Below, piece by piece: positions 1-9,722 of a DNA stretch of 64,000 bases (positions are counted from its first letter, which is position 1; every line of letters starts with the position of its first letter). The DNA is taken from contig NZ_OZ061318.1 in assembly GCF_964063345.1 (NCBI RefSeq), forward strand, positions 62,001-126,000. The letters run 5' to 3'. The notes under the pieces were generated by a model. That model was not told the DNA's origin. It searched no databases and saw nothing but the letters and a program-made list of their open reading frames with translations. The translations under genes and the position numbers were made by a program. Source of the DNA: Pseudomonas lini (GTDB lineage Bacteria; Pseudomonadota; Gammaproteobacteria; Pseudomonadales; Pseudomonadaceae).

Positions 1-363
1 GGTTACTCCCGCGAGCGTATCCAGTTCGGCAAATCTATTGGCGAGCACCAGAGCATCGCCAACATGCTCGCTGACATGCACACCCAGCTGAATGCCACTC
101 GCCTGCTGATCCTGCATTCGGCACGGCTGAAGAGCGCCGGGTACCCCTGCCTGTCGGAGGCCTCGCAGGCCAAGCTATTCGCCTCGGAGATGGCCGAACG
201 GGTCTGTTCCAAGGCGATGCAGATCCACGGCGGCTACGGATACCTGGAGGACTACCCGGTGGAGCGGTACTACCGCGATGCCCGCATCACCCAGATCTAC
301 GAAGGCTCCAGCGAAATCCAGCGCCTATTGATCGCCCGCGAGCTGGCCCACTACCCGTTGTGA
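1..363 (+). CDS. Acyl-CoA dehydrogenase, C-terminal part (5' end outside window)
   Basis: The frame is open from the first base and stops at 363, giving the last 120 residues of an acyl-CoA dehydrogenase. The segment [18 protein letters not shown] followed by [13 protein letters not shown] is the hallmark C-terminal helical domain that packs on FAD and the acyl-CoA substrate. The family oxidises acyl-CoA to enoyl-CoA and passes electrons to electron-transfer flavoprotein, which agrees with etfB-etfA lying immediately downstream on the same strand. Substrate class (fatty acyl, branched-chain, glutaryl) cannot be decided from this fragment. Confidence 0.93.
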   Translation, partial: GYSRERIQFGKSIGEHQSIANMLADMHTQLNATRLLILHSARLKSAGYPCLSEASQAKLFASEMAERVCSKAMQIHGGYGYLEDYPVERYYRDARITQIYEGSSEIQRLLIARELAHYPL

Positions 364-428
364 GTCCATTTTCGCAGGATCACCTCCCCGAGAGGCCTGC
401 GCTTTTTTATTCAATCAAGAGAGACCCC

Positions 429-1178
429 ATGAGAGTTCTGGTAGCCGTCAAACGCGTGGTCGACTACAACGTCAAGGTTCGCGTCAAGGCGGACAATTCC
501 GGCGTCGACCTCGCCAACATCAAGATGTCGATGAACCCATTCTGCGAAATTGCAGTGGAAGAAGCCGTGCGCCTGAAAGAGAAAGGCGTGGCGACTGAAA
601 TCGTCGTCGTCTCCGTCGGCCCGTCCACCGCTCAAGAGCAACTGCGCACCGCGCTGGCTCTGGGTGCCGACCGCGCCATCCTCATCGAATCCGCCGAAGA
701 TCTGACTTCCCTGGCCGTTGCCAAACTGTTGAAAACGGTTGTCGACAAGGAACAGCCTCAGCTGGTGATCCTTGGCAAACAAGCCATCGACAGCGACAAC
801 AACCAGACTGGCCAGATGCTCGCGGCATTGAGCGGCTACGGTCAGGGCACCTTCTCGTCCAAAGTCGAAGTGTCCGGCGACACTGTTGCCGTGACTCGCG
901 AAGTCGACGGCGGCGCGCAGACAGTTTCCCTGAAACTGCCGGCCATCGTCACCACCGACCTGCGTTTGAACGAGCCGCGCTACGCATCCCTGCCAAACAT
1001 CATGAAAGCCAAGAAGAAGCCTCTTAAAGTGCTGACTCCGGACGCTTTGGGCGTTTCCACAGCCTCCACCAATAAGACCGTGAAAGTCGAAGCGCCCGCT
1101 GCACGCAGCGCGGGTATCAAGGTCAAGTCGGTGGCTGAACTGGTCGAGAAACTGAAAAACGAAGCGAAGGTGCTTTGA
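429..1178 (+). CDS. etfB: Electron transfer flavoprotein beta subunit
   Basis: This encodes 249 residues, the normal size for bacterial EtfB, beginning [19 protein letters not shown]. The ATG at 429 is chosen over an upstream in-frame start at 360 because all family members start with this motif and GAGA lies just upstream. The segment around [21 protein letters not shown] is the conserved recognition region contacting acyl-CoA dehydrogenases. EtfB pairs with EtfA to carry electrons from acyl-CoA dehydrogenases to ETF-ubiquinone oxidoreductase. It lies 15 bp upstream of etfA and 65 bp after the dehydrogenase gene, so all three are probably one transcript. Confidence 0.97.
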   Translation: MRVLVAVKRVVDYNVKVRVKADNSGVDLANIKMSMNPFCEIAVEEAVRLKEKGVATEIVVVSVGPSTAQEQLRTALALGADRAILIESAEDLTSLAVAKLLKTVVDKEQPQLVILGKQAIDSDNNQTGQMLAALSGYGQGTFSSKVEVSGDTVAVTREVDGGAQTVSLKLPAIVTTDLRLNEPRYASLPNIMKAKKKPLKVLTPDALGVSTASTNKTVKVEAPAARSAGIKVKSVAELVEKLKNEAKVL

Positions 1179-1193
1179 GTTAAGGAGCCTAAT

Positions 1194-2135
1194 ATGACTA
1201 TCTTGGTTATTGCTGAACACGACAACAAAGTAGTGGCCCCGGCCACACTGAACACCGTGGCTGCTGCCGTCAAAATCGGTGGTGACATCCACGTTCTGGT
1301 TGCAGGTCAAGGCGTTGGCGCCGTGGCTGAAGCCGCTGCGAAAATCGCTGGCGTGGCTAAAGTGCTGGTGGCCGACAACGCCGTCTACGCCCATCAACTA
1401 CCTGAGAATGTCGCCCCGTTAGTGGCCAGTCTGGTGATCGAGCAACACACGATTTTCACCCATGTCTTAGCGCCAGCTACTTCCAACGGCAAAAACATCC
1501 TGCCGCGCGTTGCCGCTCAGCTGGACGTTGATCAGATCTCCGAGGTCATCTCGGTCGAAAGCGCTGACACCTTCAAGCGCCCGATCTACGCTGGTAACGC
1601 CATCGCGACCGTTCAGTCGAACGCTGCGGTCAAAGTGATCACCGTTCGCGCCACCGGTTTCGACCCGGTTGCTGCTGAAGGTGGTTCGGCGGCTGTTGAA
1701 GCCGTTGCGGCTGCTCACGACGCGGGCACTTCGAGCTTTGTCGGCGAAGAACTGGTCAAGTCCGATCGTCCGGAACTGACCGCTGCCAAGATCGTCGTTT
1801 CCGGCGGCCGTGGCATGCAGAACGGCGACAACTTCAAACACCTGTACGCCTTAGCCGACAAGCTGGGCGCTGCCGTCGGTGCTTCCCGCGCCGCGGTCGA
1901 CGCAGGTTTCGTACCCAATGACATGCAGGTCGGTCAGACCGGCAAGATCGTTGCTCCACAGCTGTACATCGCCGTCGGTATCTCCGGCGCGATCCAGCAT
2001 TTGGCCGGCATGAAAGACTCCAAGGTGATCGTTGCGATCAACAAGGACGAAGAAGCCCCGATCTTCCAGGTGGCCGATTACAGTCTGGTGGCGGATCTGT
2101 TCGAGGCTGTTCCAGAGCTGGAAAAAACCCTTTAA
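1194..2135 (+). CDS. etfA: Electron transfer flavoprotein alpha subunit
   Basis: The product has 313 residues with the usual EtfA two-part layout: an N-terminal domain starting [19 protein letters not shown] and a C-terminal FAD-binding domain with [14 protein letters not shown], the [18 protein letters not shown] loop and [15 protein letters not shown]. These bind the flavin that accepts electrons from acyl-CoA dehydrogenases. A GGAG Shine-Dalgarno lies just before the ATG and the gene follows etfB closely. A strong intrinsic terminator ends the transcript downstream. Confidence 0.97.
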   Translation: MTILVIAEHDNKVVAPATLNTVAAAVKIGGDIHVLVAGQGVGAVAEAAAKIAGVAKVLVADNAVYAHQLPENVAPLVASLVIEQHTIFTHVLAPATSNGKNILPRVAAQLDVDQISEVISVESADTFKRPIYAGNAIATVQSNAAVKVITVRATGFDPVAAEGGSAAVEAVAAAHDAGTSSFVGEELVKSDRPELTAAKIVVSGGRGMQNGDNFKHLYALADKLGAAVGASRAAVDAGFVPNDMQVGQTGKIVAPQLYIAVGISGAIQHLAGMKDSKVIVAINKDEEAPIFQVADYSLVADLFEAVPELEKTL

Positions 2136-2169
2136 GGGACTCCTCCGGCACCTCGCCGCCCCTGCTGCC

Positions 2170-2216
2170 AACCCACCTTACGGATGCCCTTCACGCATCT
2201 GCAGGTGGGTTTTGCT
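2170..2216 (+). terminator. Intrinsic terminator after etfA
   Basis: A two-part stem is seen: AACCCACCT pairs with AGGTGGGTT, and inside it GATGC pairs with GCATC around a short loop; the 3' arm runs into a T-rich stretch. It lies 34 bp after the etfA stop and before the transhydrogenase relic. Confidence 0.85.
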
Positions 2217-2241
2217 TAAAAATATTCACTGGAGGCTTTAA

Positions 2242-3637
2242 GTGCACATCGGTGTTCCTCTCGAAACCCATGCCAGCGAGGACGCGTGTACCTGCCACGC
2301 CAGAAACCATCAAGAAGCTGATCGGCCAAGGCCATCAGGTCATAGTACAAACCGGTGCCGGCGTCAGCGCGAGCATCCCGAACAGTGCTTATGAAGCAGC
2401 CGGTGCCACTATTGGCAGCGCTGCCGATGCCTTCGGTACGCAACTGATTCTCAAGGTTGTGGCGCCCAGCGACAGCGAACTGACCCAGATCAAGAACGGT
2501 ACCGTTGTGGTGGGCATCGCCATCGCCGCCGTGGTCGAGCCGCAATCGCTGGGTATCGTCAAGCAGCTGGGTGATGCGATTCCGGCCGGTAACCGCCTGG
2601 AGCTGTTCCTTGGCGCGGCGATCGGTGCCATTACCTTCTCCGGTTCGGTGATTGCCTTCGGCAAGCTGTCGGGCAAGTACAAGTTCCGCCTGTTCCAGGG
2701 CGCACCGGTACAGTTCGGCGGTCAACACCAGTTGAACCTGGTGTTGGGCTTGTCCACCCTGGGCCTGGGCCTGGGCCTGGTGTTCACGCTGACCGGCGAC
2801 CTCACGGCGTTCGCAGTGATGCTGGCGTTGGCTTTCGTACTGGGCGTGCTGATCATCATCCCGATCGGCGGCGCCGACATGCCGGTCGTGGTGTCGATGC
2901 TCAACAGCTACTCGGGTTGGGCGGCGGCCGGTATCGGTTTCTCGCTGAACAACTCGATGCTGATCATCGCCGGTTCCCTGGTGGGCTCATCGGGCGCGAT
3001 CCTCTCGTACATCATGTGCAAGGCGATGAACCGCTCGTTCTTCAACGTGATCCTCGGTGGTTTCGGCGGTGCAGCGGATGTGGCCGGTCCTGCCGGTTCC
3101 AAGGAAGCGCGCCCGGTGAAGTCCGGCTCGTCCGACGACGCCGCGTTCCTGCTGACCAACGCCGATACCGTGATCATCGTGCCCGGCTATGGCCTGGCAG
3201 TGGCGCGTGCCCAGCACACGCTGATGGAGCTGGCGGAGAAGCTGACTCACCGTGGTGTCACCGTGAAGTTTGCGATCCACCCGGTGGCCGGGCGGATGCC
3301 GGGGCACATGAACGTCCTGCTGGCCGAGGCCGAAGTGCCTTACGAGCAAGTGTTCGAGATGGAAGACATCAACTCCGAATTCGGTCAGACCGACGTGGTA
3401 CTGGTGCTCGGCGCTAACGACGTGGTCAACCCGGCCGCGAAGAACGACCCTAAATCGCCGATTGCCGGCATGCCGATTCTCGAGGCGTTCAAGGCCAAGA
3501 CCATCATCGTCAACAAACACTCGATGGCCAGCGGCTACGCCGGCCTGGACAACGAACTGTTCTATTTGGACAAGACCATGATGGTCTTCGGTGACGCCAA
3601 GAAGGTCATCGAGGACATGGTCAAAGCGGTCGACTGA
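2242..3637 (+). pseudogene. Broken NAD(P) transhydrogenase: pntA front fused to pntB back
   Basis: A GTG at 2242 after GGAGG opens the usual PntA start (MHIGVPLET), but the frame is lost near 2280: removing one G from GCGAGGACGCG restores the expected continuation into RVPATPETIKKLIGQGHQV. The PntA-like sequence runs to NGTVVVG and then, at about 2518, switches directly to the PntB membrane domain (IAIAAVVEPQSLGIVKQLG), which continues to a normal PntB C-terminus with the NADP-binding domain (GYGLAVARAQH, HPVAGRMPGHMNVLLAEA). Most of pntA, the small membrane subunit gene and the start of pntB are therefore missing. From GTG 2252 a 461-residue frame is open, but it lacks the NAD-binding domain and most membrane helices. 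Transhydrogenase activity is not expected. Confidence 0.9.
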
Positions 3638-3643
3638 CGGCTA

Positions 3644-3849
3644 ATGGATACCCCAGATCTGTTCCGCTTCCTGATAGAAAGGGTCGAGCTCCTCGAAGGT
3701 CATGGGCCAGTCGACAGCTACGTCGTACAGGCTCATGATTCTCAGAGCACCGGGCACCAGCCGCCACGCCTGGGCGACCCAGTACCAAGTGGTCCCGCCC
3801 ATGCCACGGATATATTCCGACGGGTAATGGTAAGGGCCGTCTATGATTG
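3644..3849 (-). pseudogene. GMC-family oxidoreductase fragment
   Basis: Reading the minus strand from about 3849 gives a continuous stretch ending at a TAG at 3641-3643 with GMGGTTWYWVAQAWRLVP and DWPMTFEELDPFYQEAEQ. This matches the region after the FAD-binding fold of GMC oxidoreductases such as the large subunits of gluconate and sorbose dehydrogenases. Only about 68 residues remain, with neither the N-terminal Rossmann motif nor the catalytic His domain, so it is a relic. It sits directly against the 3' end of the transhydrogenase relic on the opposite strand. Confidence 0.7.
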
Positions 3850-3861
3850 ACCCTCACCCGG

Positions 3862-4130
3862 TATGAAGCCAGGCGAGCGGTACGCCGTCGAGAGCCCCGA
3901 ACGCATGCGACATTTCCCCGGTTTCTTTCTCCTTGGCAGTATTACCTGAACCCCGTGTTGCTGACCGCCGTCGGGTGGCTGGAGGGCCAGAAGTTTTCTG
4001 TACGAGGAACTTGAACCGGCAGGCGAGCTAGTGTTTCCCGATCGAGTCGCCGGCACCATCGAAGACCTTACACTGGCGTTAGCCGACAGCGCAGGTCTGA
4101 AGTTGAACATGGTGCACTATAACGCTCACG
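3862..4130 (+). pseudogene. Decayed coding relic, family not recognised
   Basis: One plus-strand frame reads FLSPWQYYLNPVLLTAVGWL up to about 3990. A shift of frame then continues as LYEELEPAGELVFPDRVAGT and IEDLTLALADSAGLKLNMV. The two halves look like one former protein split by a frameshift, with coding-like composition, but no start codon with a ribosome site is visible and I do not recognise the family. Confidence 0.4.
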
Positions 4131-4492
4131 TAGATCTGCCCCCTCAAGAGACTGACGACAGTCATGATCAGCACCTCACTCCCTCAAGTCGAGTCGAAGG
4201 CAGCTAGCGCTGGACTGCTACTTGTCGGGTCTTTGATCGCGCTTCATCTTGGACGCCAGCAACGCGCACGCTAATCATGTATTAGAGCACGCCTGATGGG
4301 CGCTGCTTTGCGGTCAAAAGGATGACTGTGGTGCTGCTCCGAACTCCTCGGAGAAAAGCGCCGCCCATCAAGCAAAAGGTTACGCGAACCTATGCACCAC
4401 ACCTCTTTTCGATCAAGATAACGGTCAGCCGTTATTCAGCATGCTGAGCGCGCCATCGGCCTCCCGGTGGGCCAGGCAAGCGAAGAGGTCGT
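4131..4492. other. Intergenic region, no gene seen
   Basis: About 360 bp between the coding relic and the cyclase gene. All frames are broken by stops and no tRNA, strong inverted repeat or insertion-sequence end was seen. It should hold the promoter of the cyclase-phospholipase pair, but no confident -35/-10 pair was picked. Confidence 0.5.
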
Positions 4493-7400
4493 ATGGGCTG
4501 CGCAAACTGCGGATTCGAGAGTCCCTTCGGTGCCAGCTTCTGTGAAGCGTGCGGCGCCAGGCTGTCTCACGACTGTCCGCGATGTGGACACGAGGCGGGC
4601 CTTGGCGCCAAATTCTGCAGTGAGTGCGGGGCGCCGCTGACTGATGCACCTGCTGCGCCGTCATCGCGCTCCACGCCTATTTTAGGGTCTTCTCCAGAGC
4701 CCATTCATTATACGCCCCATTACCTTGCCGAGCGCATCCGCGCCGAACAGGCGGCCATGGAGGCCCGGGGCGAGACCGCCGGCGAACGCAAGACCATCAC
4801 CGCGCTGTTTGCCGACATGGCCGGCTCCATGGCGCTGATCCACGACCTCGATCCGGAAGAGGCCCAGCGCCTGATCGAGCCTGTCGTCGCGATGATGATG
4901 GAAGCCGTCCACTACTACGAAGGCTATGTGGCCAAGACGCTGGGCGATGGCATCCTCGCGCTGTTCGGCGCCCCCATCGCCCATGAGGACCATCCGCAGC
5001 GGGCGCTGTATGCGGCGCTGCGTATGCAGGAGGCGATACACCGACATGGCGACCGTATTCGTCTGGAGAAAGGCATTGCGCTGCAAATCCGCGTCGGCAT
5101 CCACACCGGAGAGGTCATCGTGCGTTCGATCCGCACGGACAATTTGCACACCGATTACGATCCGGTCGGGCACACGATTCACATTGCGTCCCGGATGGAG
5201 GGAATCGCCGCGCCATCGTCGATCCTGGTGAGCGAGTCCACCCACAAGCTGGCAGAGGGCTATTTCGAGTTCAGGACTCTGGGGGCCACCCAGGTCAAAG
5301 GCATCCCCGAGCCGCTCGTCGTCTACGAGGTGCAGGGTATCGGCGCGCTGCGCACGCGCCTGCAACTGGCGGCACATCGCGGGCTGGCCAGGTTCGTCGG
5401 CCGCCAGGTCGAGCTCGACCACCTGCATCAGGCGCTCGATCAGGCCAAAGCGGGCCACGGGCAGGTTGTCGCGGTGGCAGGCGAGGCCGGGGTCGGGAAG
5501 TCGCGGCTGTTCCATGAGTTCAAGGAACGCTCGCGGCGCGGCTGTCTGGTGCTGGAGACGTTCTCGGTGTCGCACGGCAAGGCCTTTGCCTATTTTCCGC
5601 TCATCGAGCTGCTGAAAAGCTATTTTCAGATCACTGCTCTGGACGACGAGCGGCGGTGCCGGGAAAAGGTCATGGGCAAGACCCTGACGCTTGAGCGCAG
5701 CTTCGAGGAACTCGTGCCCTACCTGCTCTATCTGCTGGGTATCGGCGAACGCAGTTCGGCGCTCGCGGAAATGGATCCGCAGATCCGGCGCGATCGTATC
5801 TTCGACGCGATTACGCAACTTCTGATGCGCGAGAGTCGCGATCAGCCGATCGAACTGCTGTTCGAGGATCTGCAATGGCTGGACCGCGAGACCGAAGCAT
5901 TCCTGGCGTGCCTCATCGACCGCGTGGCGAGTGCTCCGATCCTGCTCCTGGTGAACTACCGGCCCGAATATCAGCCTGGGTGGACGCGCGCCGGTCATTG
6001 CCGCCAGCTACGGCTCGAACCGCTGGGCCCGGCCGAAGCCCAGAGACTGCTCGCGGCCCTGCTGGGGGACGATCCCACGCTCGTTCCCCTCAAACAGCTC
6101 ATCCTGGAGAAGACGGAGGGCAACCCGTTCTTTATGGAGGAAGTGGTCCAGACGCTGGTCGAGGAGAAATCGTTGCTCGGCGAACCCGGCCGTTACCGGA
6201 TCGAGCAAACGCCGGCGGCGCTGCATATTCCCACCACCGTGCAGGGTGTGCTCGCCGCCCGTATCGACCGGCTCCCCGTTGCGCAGAAGGAATTGCTGCA
6301 GACGCTCGCCGTCATCGGCAAGGAGTTTGTGTTCAGTCTGATCCAGCGCATCTATGAGGGCCGGGGCGCTCGGATGGACGACGATTTGCGCGATCTGCTG
6401 GCCCGACTGGAGGCCGCGGAGTTCATTTACCAGCGGCCCGCATTTCCGGAGGTGGAGTATTCGTTCAAGCATGCGCTGACCCAGGAGGTCGCGGGCCACT
6501 CGCTGCTCACGGAGCGGCGTAGCGCACTGCATGAACGCACGGCGCAGGCCATCGAGGCACTGTTCCCCACCCGCATCGCGGATTACTGCAGCGAACTGGC
6601 GCACCACTACAGGCTGAGCGGCAATGTCCCGAAGGCCGTGGAATACCTGCACCGTACCGGGCAACAGGCCCTCCAGAATTCCGCCCATCTCGATGCGGTG
6701 CGGCACCTCGGCGCGGCGCTGGAATTGCTCGAGCATTTGCCCGACACGCCCGCGCGTGCTCATCAGGAACTGACGTTGCTGCTCTGCCTGGGGCCGGCCT
6801 TGATGGCCGTGCGAGGCTATGCTGCGCCCGAGGTTGCGACCACCTACACCCGCGCACTGGCGCTATGCGCGCAAGTAGGCGACGACTCAGGGCTTTTCCC
6901 TGCGCTGCTGGGGCTGCGCACTTACTACACGCTGCGTGCGCAATACTCAACTGCATGCGAACTGGCTGAACGAATGCTCAATATTGCGCAAACAGCGCAA
7001 GATCCAGACTTGCTCGTGGAAGCCCATGCCGCACTCGGTTCGACATTGCTTTTCCAAGGTGTTCTCAAAAATGCCCATGAACACCAGGAGCGGGCGTGTG
7101 CCCTCTACAACTCAGACCGTCATCGCACACATGCCATTACCTACGGCATGGATCCGGGCTACACCCTGACATTTTCGGCCTGGAGTCTTTGGTACTTGGG
7201 GTTCCCCGATCAGGCAAGCACGCGCAGCCGGGAGGCCCTTGCTCTGGCCAAGAAGATTTTCCACCCGTTGAGCTTGGCCTTCACTTTGACTGCTACGTCG
7301 GCACTAGGACAGTTTCGACACGACGTAAAACTCGCCGAAGAATGTGCTGATGCCGTCATCGAGCTTTCCCTGGAACTAGGGTTTCCGATTTATTTGGCAT

Positions 7401-7957
7401 GGGGGACTATTCTCCAAGGTTGGGCTCGTGCCGAGCAGGGAAACTTTGACGAGGGAATCGCTCAGATAACCAAGGGTATCGCTACTTACCAAGCAGCCGG
7501 AGCAGAGCTTGGATGCTCTTATTTTCTGGCCCTGCTGGCCGCAGCTCACGGACGCGCCGGGCAACCGCAGACAGGATTGGCTGCCGTGACCGACGCTCTG
7601 GCTATGGTGAACAGAACCGGCGAGCACTTTTACGAAGCAGAACTGTACCGGCTCAAGGGAACGCTTACCCTCCAATGTCCGGGTGAAGACAGCCAGGCTT
7701 CTTCCGTGCAGCAGCAAGCGCAAGCATGCTTTCACAAGGCGATCTCGGTCGCTCGACAACAAGGGGCAAAGTCGCTCGAACTGCGAGCCACCGTGAGCCT
7801 TGCTCAGCTATGGGAGGCAGGAGACAAAGAGGCGGCCAGGCAGATGTTGGCTGACATCTATAGTTTCTTCACCGAAGGCTTCGACAGCGTTGATTTGCTA
7901 CAAGCCAAGGCGCTGCTCGATACATGGGCGCCAAACGAGGGGGTGAACGGTCGATGA
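4493..7957 (+). CDS. Zinc-ribbon / class III cyclase / AAA ATPase / TPR signalling protein
   Basis: The 1154-residue product has four parts. Residues 1-50 hold paired zinc ribbons (CANC..CEAC, CPRC..CSEC). Residues about 98-285 are a class III adenylate/guanylate cyclase homology domain with metal-binding Asp in FADMAGS and LGDGILALFG. Residues about 300-640 are an AAA/STAND-type ATPase with Walker A GEAGVGKSRL (around 330) and Walker B LLFEDLQWLD. The rest is helical TPR-like repeat. The usual transition-state Asn of the cyclase (VNxAxR) is His here (IHIASR). Such proteins are usually signal sensors; the ligand and nucleotide product are unknown. Its stop overlaps the next start (ATGA), coupling it to the phospholipase gene. 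Confidence 0.88.
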   Translation: MGCANCGFESPFGASFCEACGARLSHDCPRCGHEAGLGAKFCSECGAPLTDAPAAPSSRSTPILGSSPEPIHYTPHYLAERIRAEQAAMEARGETAGERKTITALFADMAGSMALIHDLDPEEAQRLIEPVVAMMMEAVHYYEGYVAKTLGDGILALFGAPIAHEDHPQRALYAALRMQEAIHRHGDRIRLEKGIALQIRVGIHTGEVIVRSIRTDNLHTDYDPVGHTIHIASRMEGIAAPSSILVSESTHKLAEGYFEFRTLGATQVKGIPEPLVVYEVQGIGALRTRLQLAAHRGLARFVGRQVELDHLHQALDQAKAGHGQVVAVAGEAGVGKSRLFHEFKERSRRGCLVLETFSVSHGKAFAYFPLIELLKSYFQITALDDERRCREKVMGKTLTLERSFEELVPYLLYLLGIGERSSALAEMDPQIRRDRIFDAITQLLMRESRDQPIELLFEDLQWLDRETEAFLACLIDRVASAPILLLVNYRPEYQPGWTRAGHCRQLRLEPLGPAEAQRLLAALLGDDPTLVPLKQLILEKTEGNPFFMEEVVQTLVEEKSLLGEPGRYRIEQTPAALHIPTTVQGVLAARIDRLPVAQKELLQTLAVIGKEFVFSLIQRIYEGRGARMDDDLRDLLARLEAAEFIYQRPAFPEVEYSFKHALTQEVAGHSLLTERRSALHERTAQAIEALFPTRIADYCSELAHHYRLSGNVPKAVEYLHRTGQQALQNSAHLDAVRHLGAALELLEHLPDTPARAHQELTLLLCLGPALMAVRGYAAPEVATTYTRALALCAQVGDDSGLFPALLGLRTYYTLRAQYSTACELAERMLNIAQTAQDPDLLVEAHAALGSTLLFQGVLKNAHEHQERACALYNSDRHRTHAITYGMDPGYTLTFSAWSLWYLGFPDQASTRSREALALAKKIFHPLSLAFTLTATSALGQFRHDVKLAEECADAVIELSLELGFPIYLAWGTILQGWARAEQGNFDEGIAQITKGIATYQAAGAELGCSYFLALLAAAHGRAGQPQTGLAAVTDALAMVNRTGEHFYEAELYRLKGTLTLQCPGEDSQASSVQQQAQACFHKAISVARQQGAKSLELRATVSLAQLWEAGDKEAARQMLADIYSFFTEGFDSVDLLQAKALLDTWAPNEGVNGR

Positions 7958-8976
7958 CGCATGAGCGTAAGTCGGTCGCTCTGGCTTTGCAGGGCGGCGG
8001 GATGCACGGTGCGTTCACCTGGGGCGTGCTCGATCGGTTGCTCGAGGACGGCAGGCTTGCCATTGAAGGGGTGAGCGCAACCAGTGCCGGCGCGATGAAT
8101 GCCGCCGTGCTGGCCTACGGTATGCTGCAGGGTGACGAGGCCGGCGCGCGCCAGGCGCTGCACGATTTCTGGTACGCCGTGGCGCAGTCCGCCGAGCGTC
8201 ATAACCCGTTGCGCTGGATGCCATGGCTGAAAGGAACGCACAGCTTCGGGCTGGACTATTCGCCCATGTATGCATTCGCGGACATGGCGCTTCGTCTCTT
8301 CTCGCCTTACCAGTTCAATCGCGACAACTTGAATCCGCTGCGGGGGGTGCTGGAGAGTCAGGTCGATTTCGCCGCCTTGCGCAAGCAATGCCCGCTCCAC
8401 CTCTATCTGTGCGCGACCAATGTCGAGACGGGGAAGATCCGCATCTTCTCGGGCGAGGACGTCTGCGTCGAAGCGGTGCTTGCTTCGGCCTGTGTGCCGA
8501 CATTGTTCCAGGCGATTGCGATCGACGGCCAGCACTACTGGGATGGCGGCTATATGGGCAACCCGGCCATTTTCCCGTTGATCTACCACTGCAACACGCG
8601 CGATGTGGTGATCGTCCACATCAACCCACTTGTCCGCCCGGGCGTGCCCATTACAGCTGCCGACATCCTCAATCGCATCAATGAAATCAGCTTCAACTCG
8701 TCGCTGATGCGTGAGATGCGCACCATCGCCTTTGTCACCGACCTTATCCAGCAAGGCAAGCTCGATCGCGACGAGATGAAGGAGATGCTGATTCACTCCA
8801 TTCGATCCGACGAGGCGATGTGCGCGCTCAGCGTGTCCAGCAAGTACAACGCGGGTTGGGACTTCCTTTGCGGACTGCGCGACAGCGGACGACGCGAGGT
8901 CGAGGCGTGGCTGACGGAGAACTACCGGAATATTGGCGAACGGTCGAGTATTGACATCCGAAAGGAGTTTCTTTGA
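7954..8976 (+). CDS. Patatin-like phospholipase
   Basis: The product has 340 residues. It carries the oxyanion-hole motif GGGMHGAFTWGVLD near the N-terminus, the nucleophile elbow (ATSAGAMNAA, a variant of GxSxG whose first Gly is Ala) and the catalytic-dyad Asp in WDGGYMGNP. Patatin-like enzymes hydrolyse acyl chains from membrane phospholipids. ATG 7954 is preferred to an upstream in-frame start because it forms an ATGA overlap with the cyclase stop and leads into the conserved fold. Coupling suggests that the two proteins act together, the cyclase protein perhaps as sensor and this one as effector; that link is inference. Confidence 0.9.
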   Translation: MTHERKSVALALQGGGMHGAFTWGVLDRLLEDGRLAIEGVSATSAGAMNAAVLAYGMLQGDEAGARQALHDFWYAVAQSAERHNPLRWMPWLKGTHSFGLDYSPMYAFADMALRLFSPYQFNRDNLNPLRGVLESQVDFAALRKQCPLHLYLCATNVETGKIRIFSGEDVCVEAVLASACVPTLFQAIAIDGQHYWDGGYMGNPAIFPLIYHCNTRDVVIVHINPLVRPGVPITAADILNRINEISFNSSLMREMRTIAFVTDLIQQGKLDRDEMKEMLIHSIRSDEAMCALSVSSKYNAGWDFLCGLRDSGRREVEAWLTENYRNIGERSSIDIRKEFL

Positions 8977-9239
8977 ACGCTACCATGACACGGGAAAAGG
9001 TGGCTGGCGTTTTTGACTGGCGCGTAGTGCTGGCGACGCTTGCCGGACGATGATACACATTTCCGAACGAATCTTGGGTAGCACGTAGGCCCCCGCAGCC
9101 GCGAAGGCAGGGGCACTCTAACTGCCCCTATCAAACCATTTAGTGTCCTGAGCGTCCGGCTGGCGTGCAGCGGTCTTAGCGATTAATTAATTTATCTACA
9201 GGTAACGATATACTGTGCGTCCAATGTCATGGATTGGTT
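8977..9239. other. Intergenic remnant after the phospholipase gene
   Basis: A 22-codon frame starting ATGACACGGG at 8988 runs into an early stop and may be the stub of a third gene of the cyclase-phospholipase cluster. The rest is broken in all frames and leads into the IS630-type relic. No clear terminator was found. Confidence 0.35.
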
Positions 9240-9722
9240 ATGCGCATAACCCGACCGACTTCCCCCTTTGCTTTAACGCCTTCTGATCTCTTCGCCCTGC
9301 AAAGTTGTTGCGCGCTGGAGCAGAGCCTCCCCCAGCGAGCGCCCATCCTGTTTCTACTGGCTGATGGATTGACGCCCAAGGTCGTCAGCTAGCAGTTATA
9401 GGTCACGCCGTCGACGGTATTCAAATGGCGAAAATATTATTTTGAGGCGGAATCGAAGGGTTGAGCGATCTGCCGCGTAGCGGCCAACCACTCAAACTTG
9501 GGCCCAAAAAAATCAACGAAATCCTGACACTGACCACCCGGCGTGTCCCCCGGGAAGCCACTCACTGGAGCGTTCGTTTGATGGCCAAGTATGCGCGGGT
9601 CACCACGTGTCAGTTCGGCAGGTCTGGGCCGCTTCCGACCTCAAACCCCATCGCCTGAAGACTTTCAAAATCAACAACGATCTCCACTAGTTCACGACTG
9701 ACGGTTTGAACCCGCCCTGAAA
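9240..9722 (+). mobile_element. IS630-family transposase relic
   Basis: Three frame-shifted pieces line up with the N-terminal half of an IS630-type transposase. The first, 9240-9392, is the helix-turn-helix region (LTPSDLFALQSCCALEQSL, LLADGLTPKVV). The second, from 9461, reads GLSDLPRSGQPLKLGPKKI and ATHWSVRLMAKYARV. The third continues after a shift as VWAASDLKPHRLKTFKINND and FTTDGLNPP. The DDE catalytic domain is absent and at least three frame breaks are present, so it is inactive. It marks the left edge of the recognisable ICE genes. Confidence 0.8.

Noticed and set aside
411..1397. Long minus-strand open frame (328 codons) opposite etfB/etfA
   Set aside because: It mirrors the codon bias of the real genes on the plus strand, spans two genes and resembles no protein family.
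4682..5998. Minus-strand open frame of 438 codons inside the cyclase gene
   Set aside because: It is entirely antisense to a gene with clear domain motifs, in high-GC DNA where such shadows are common.
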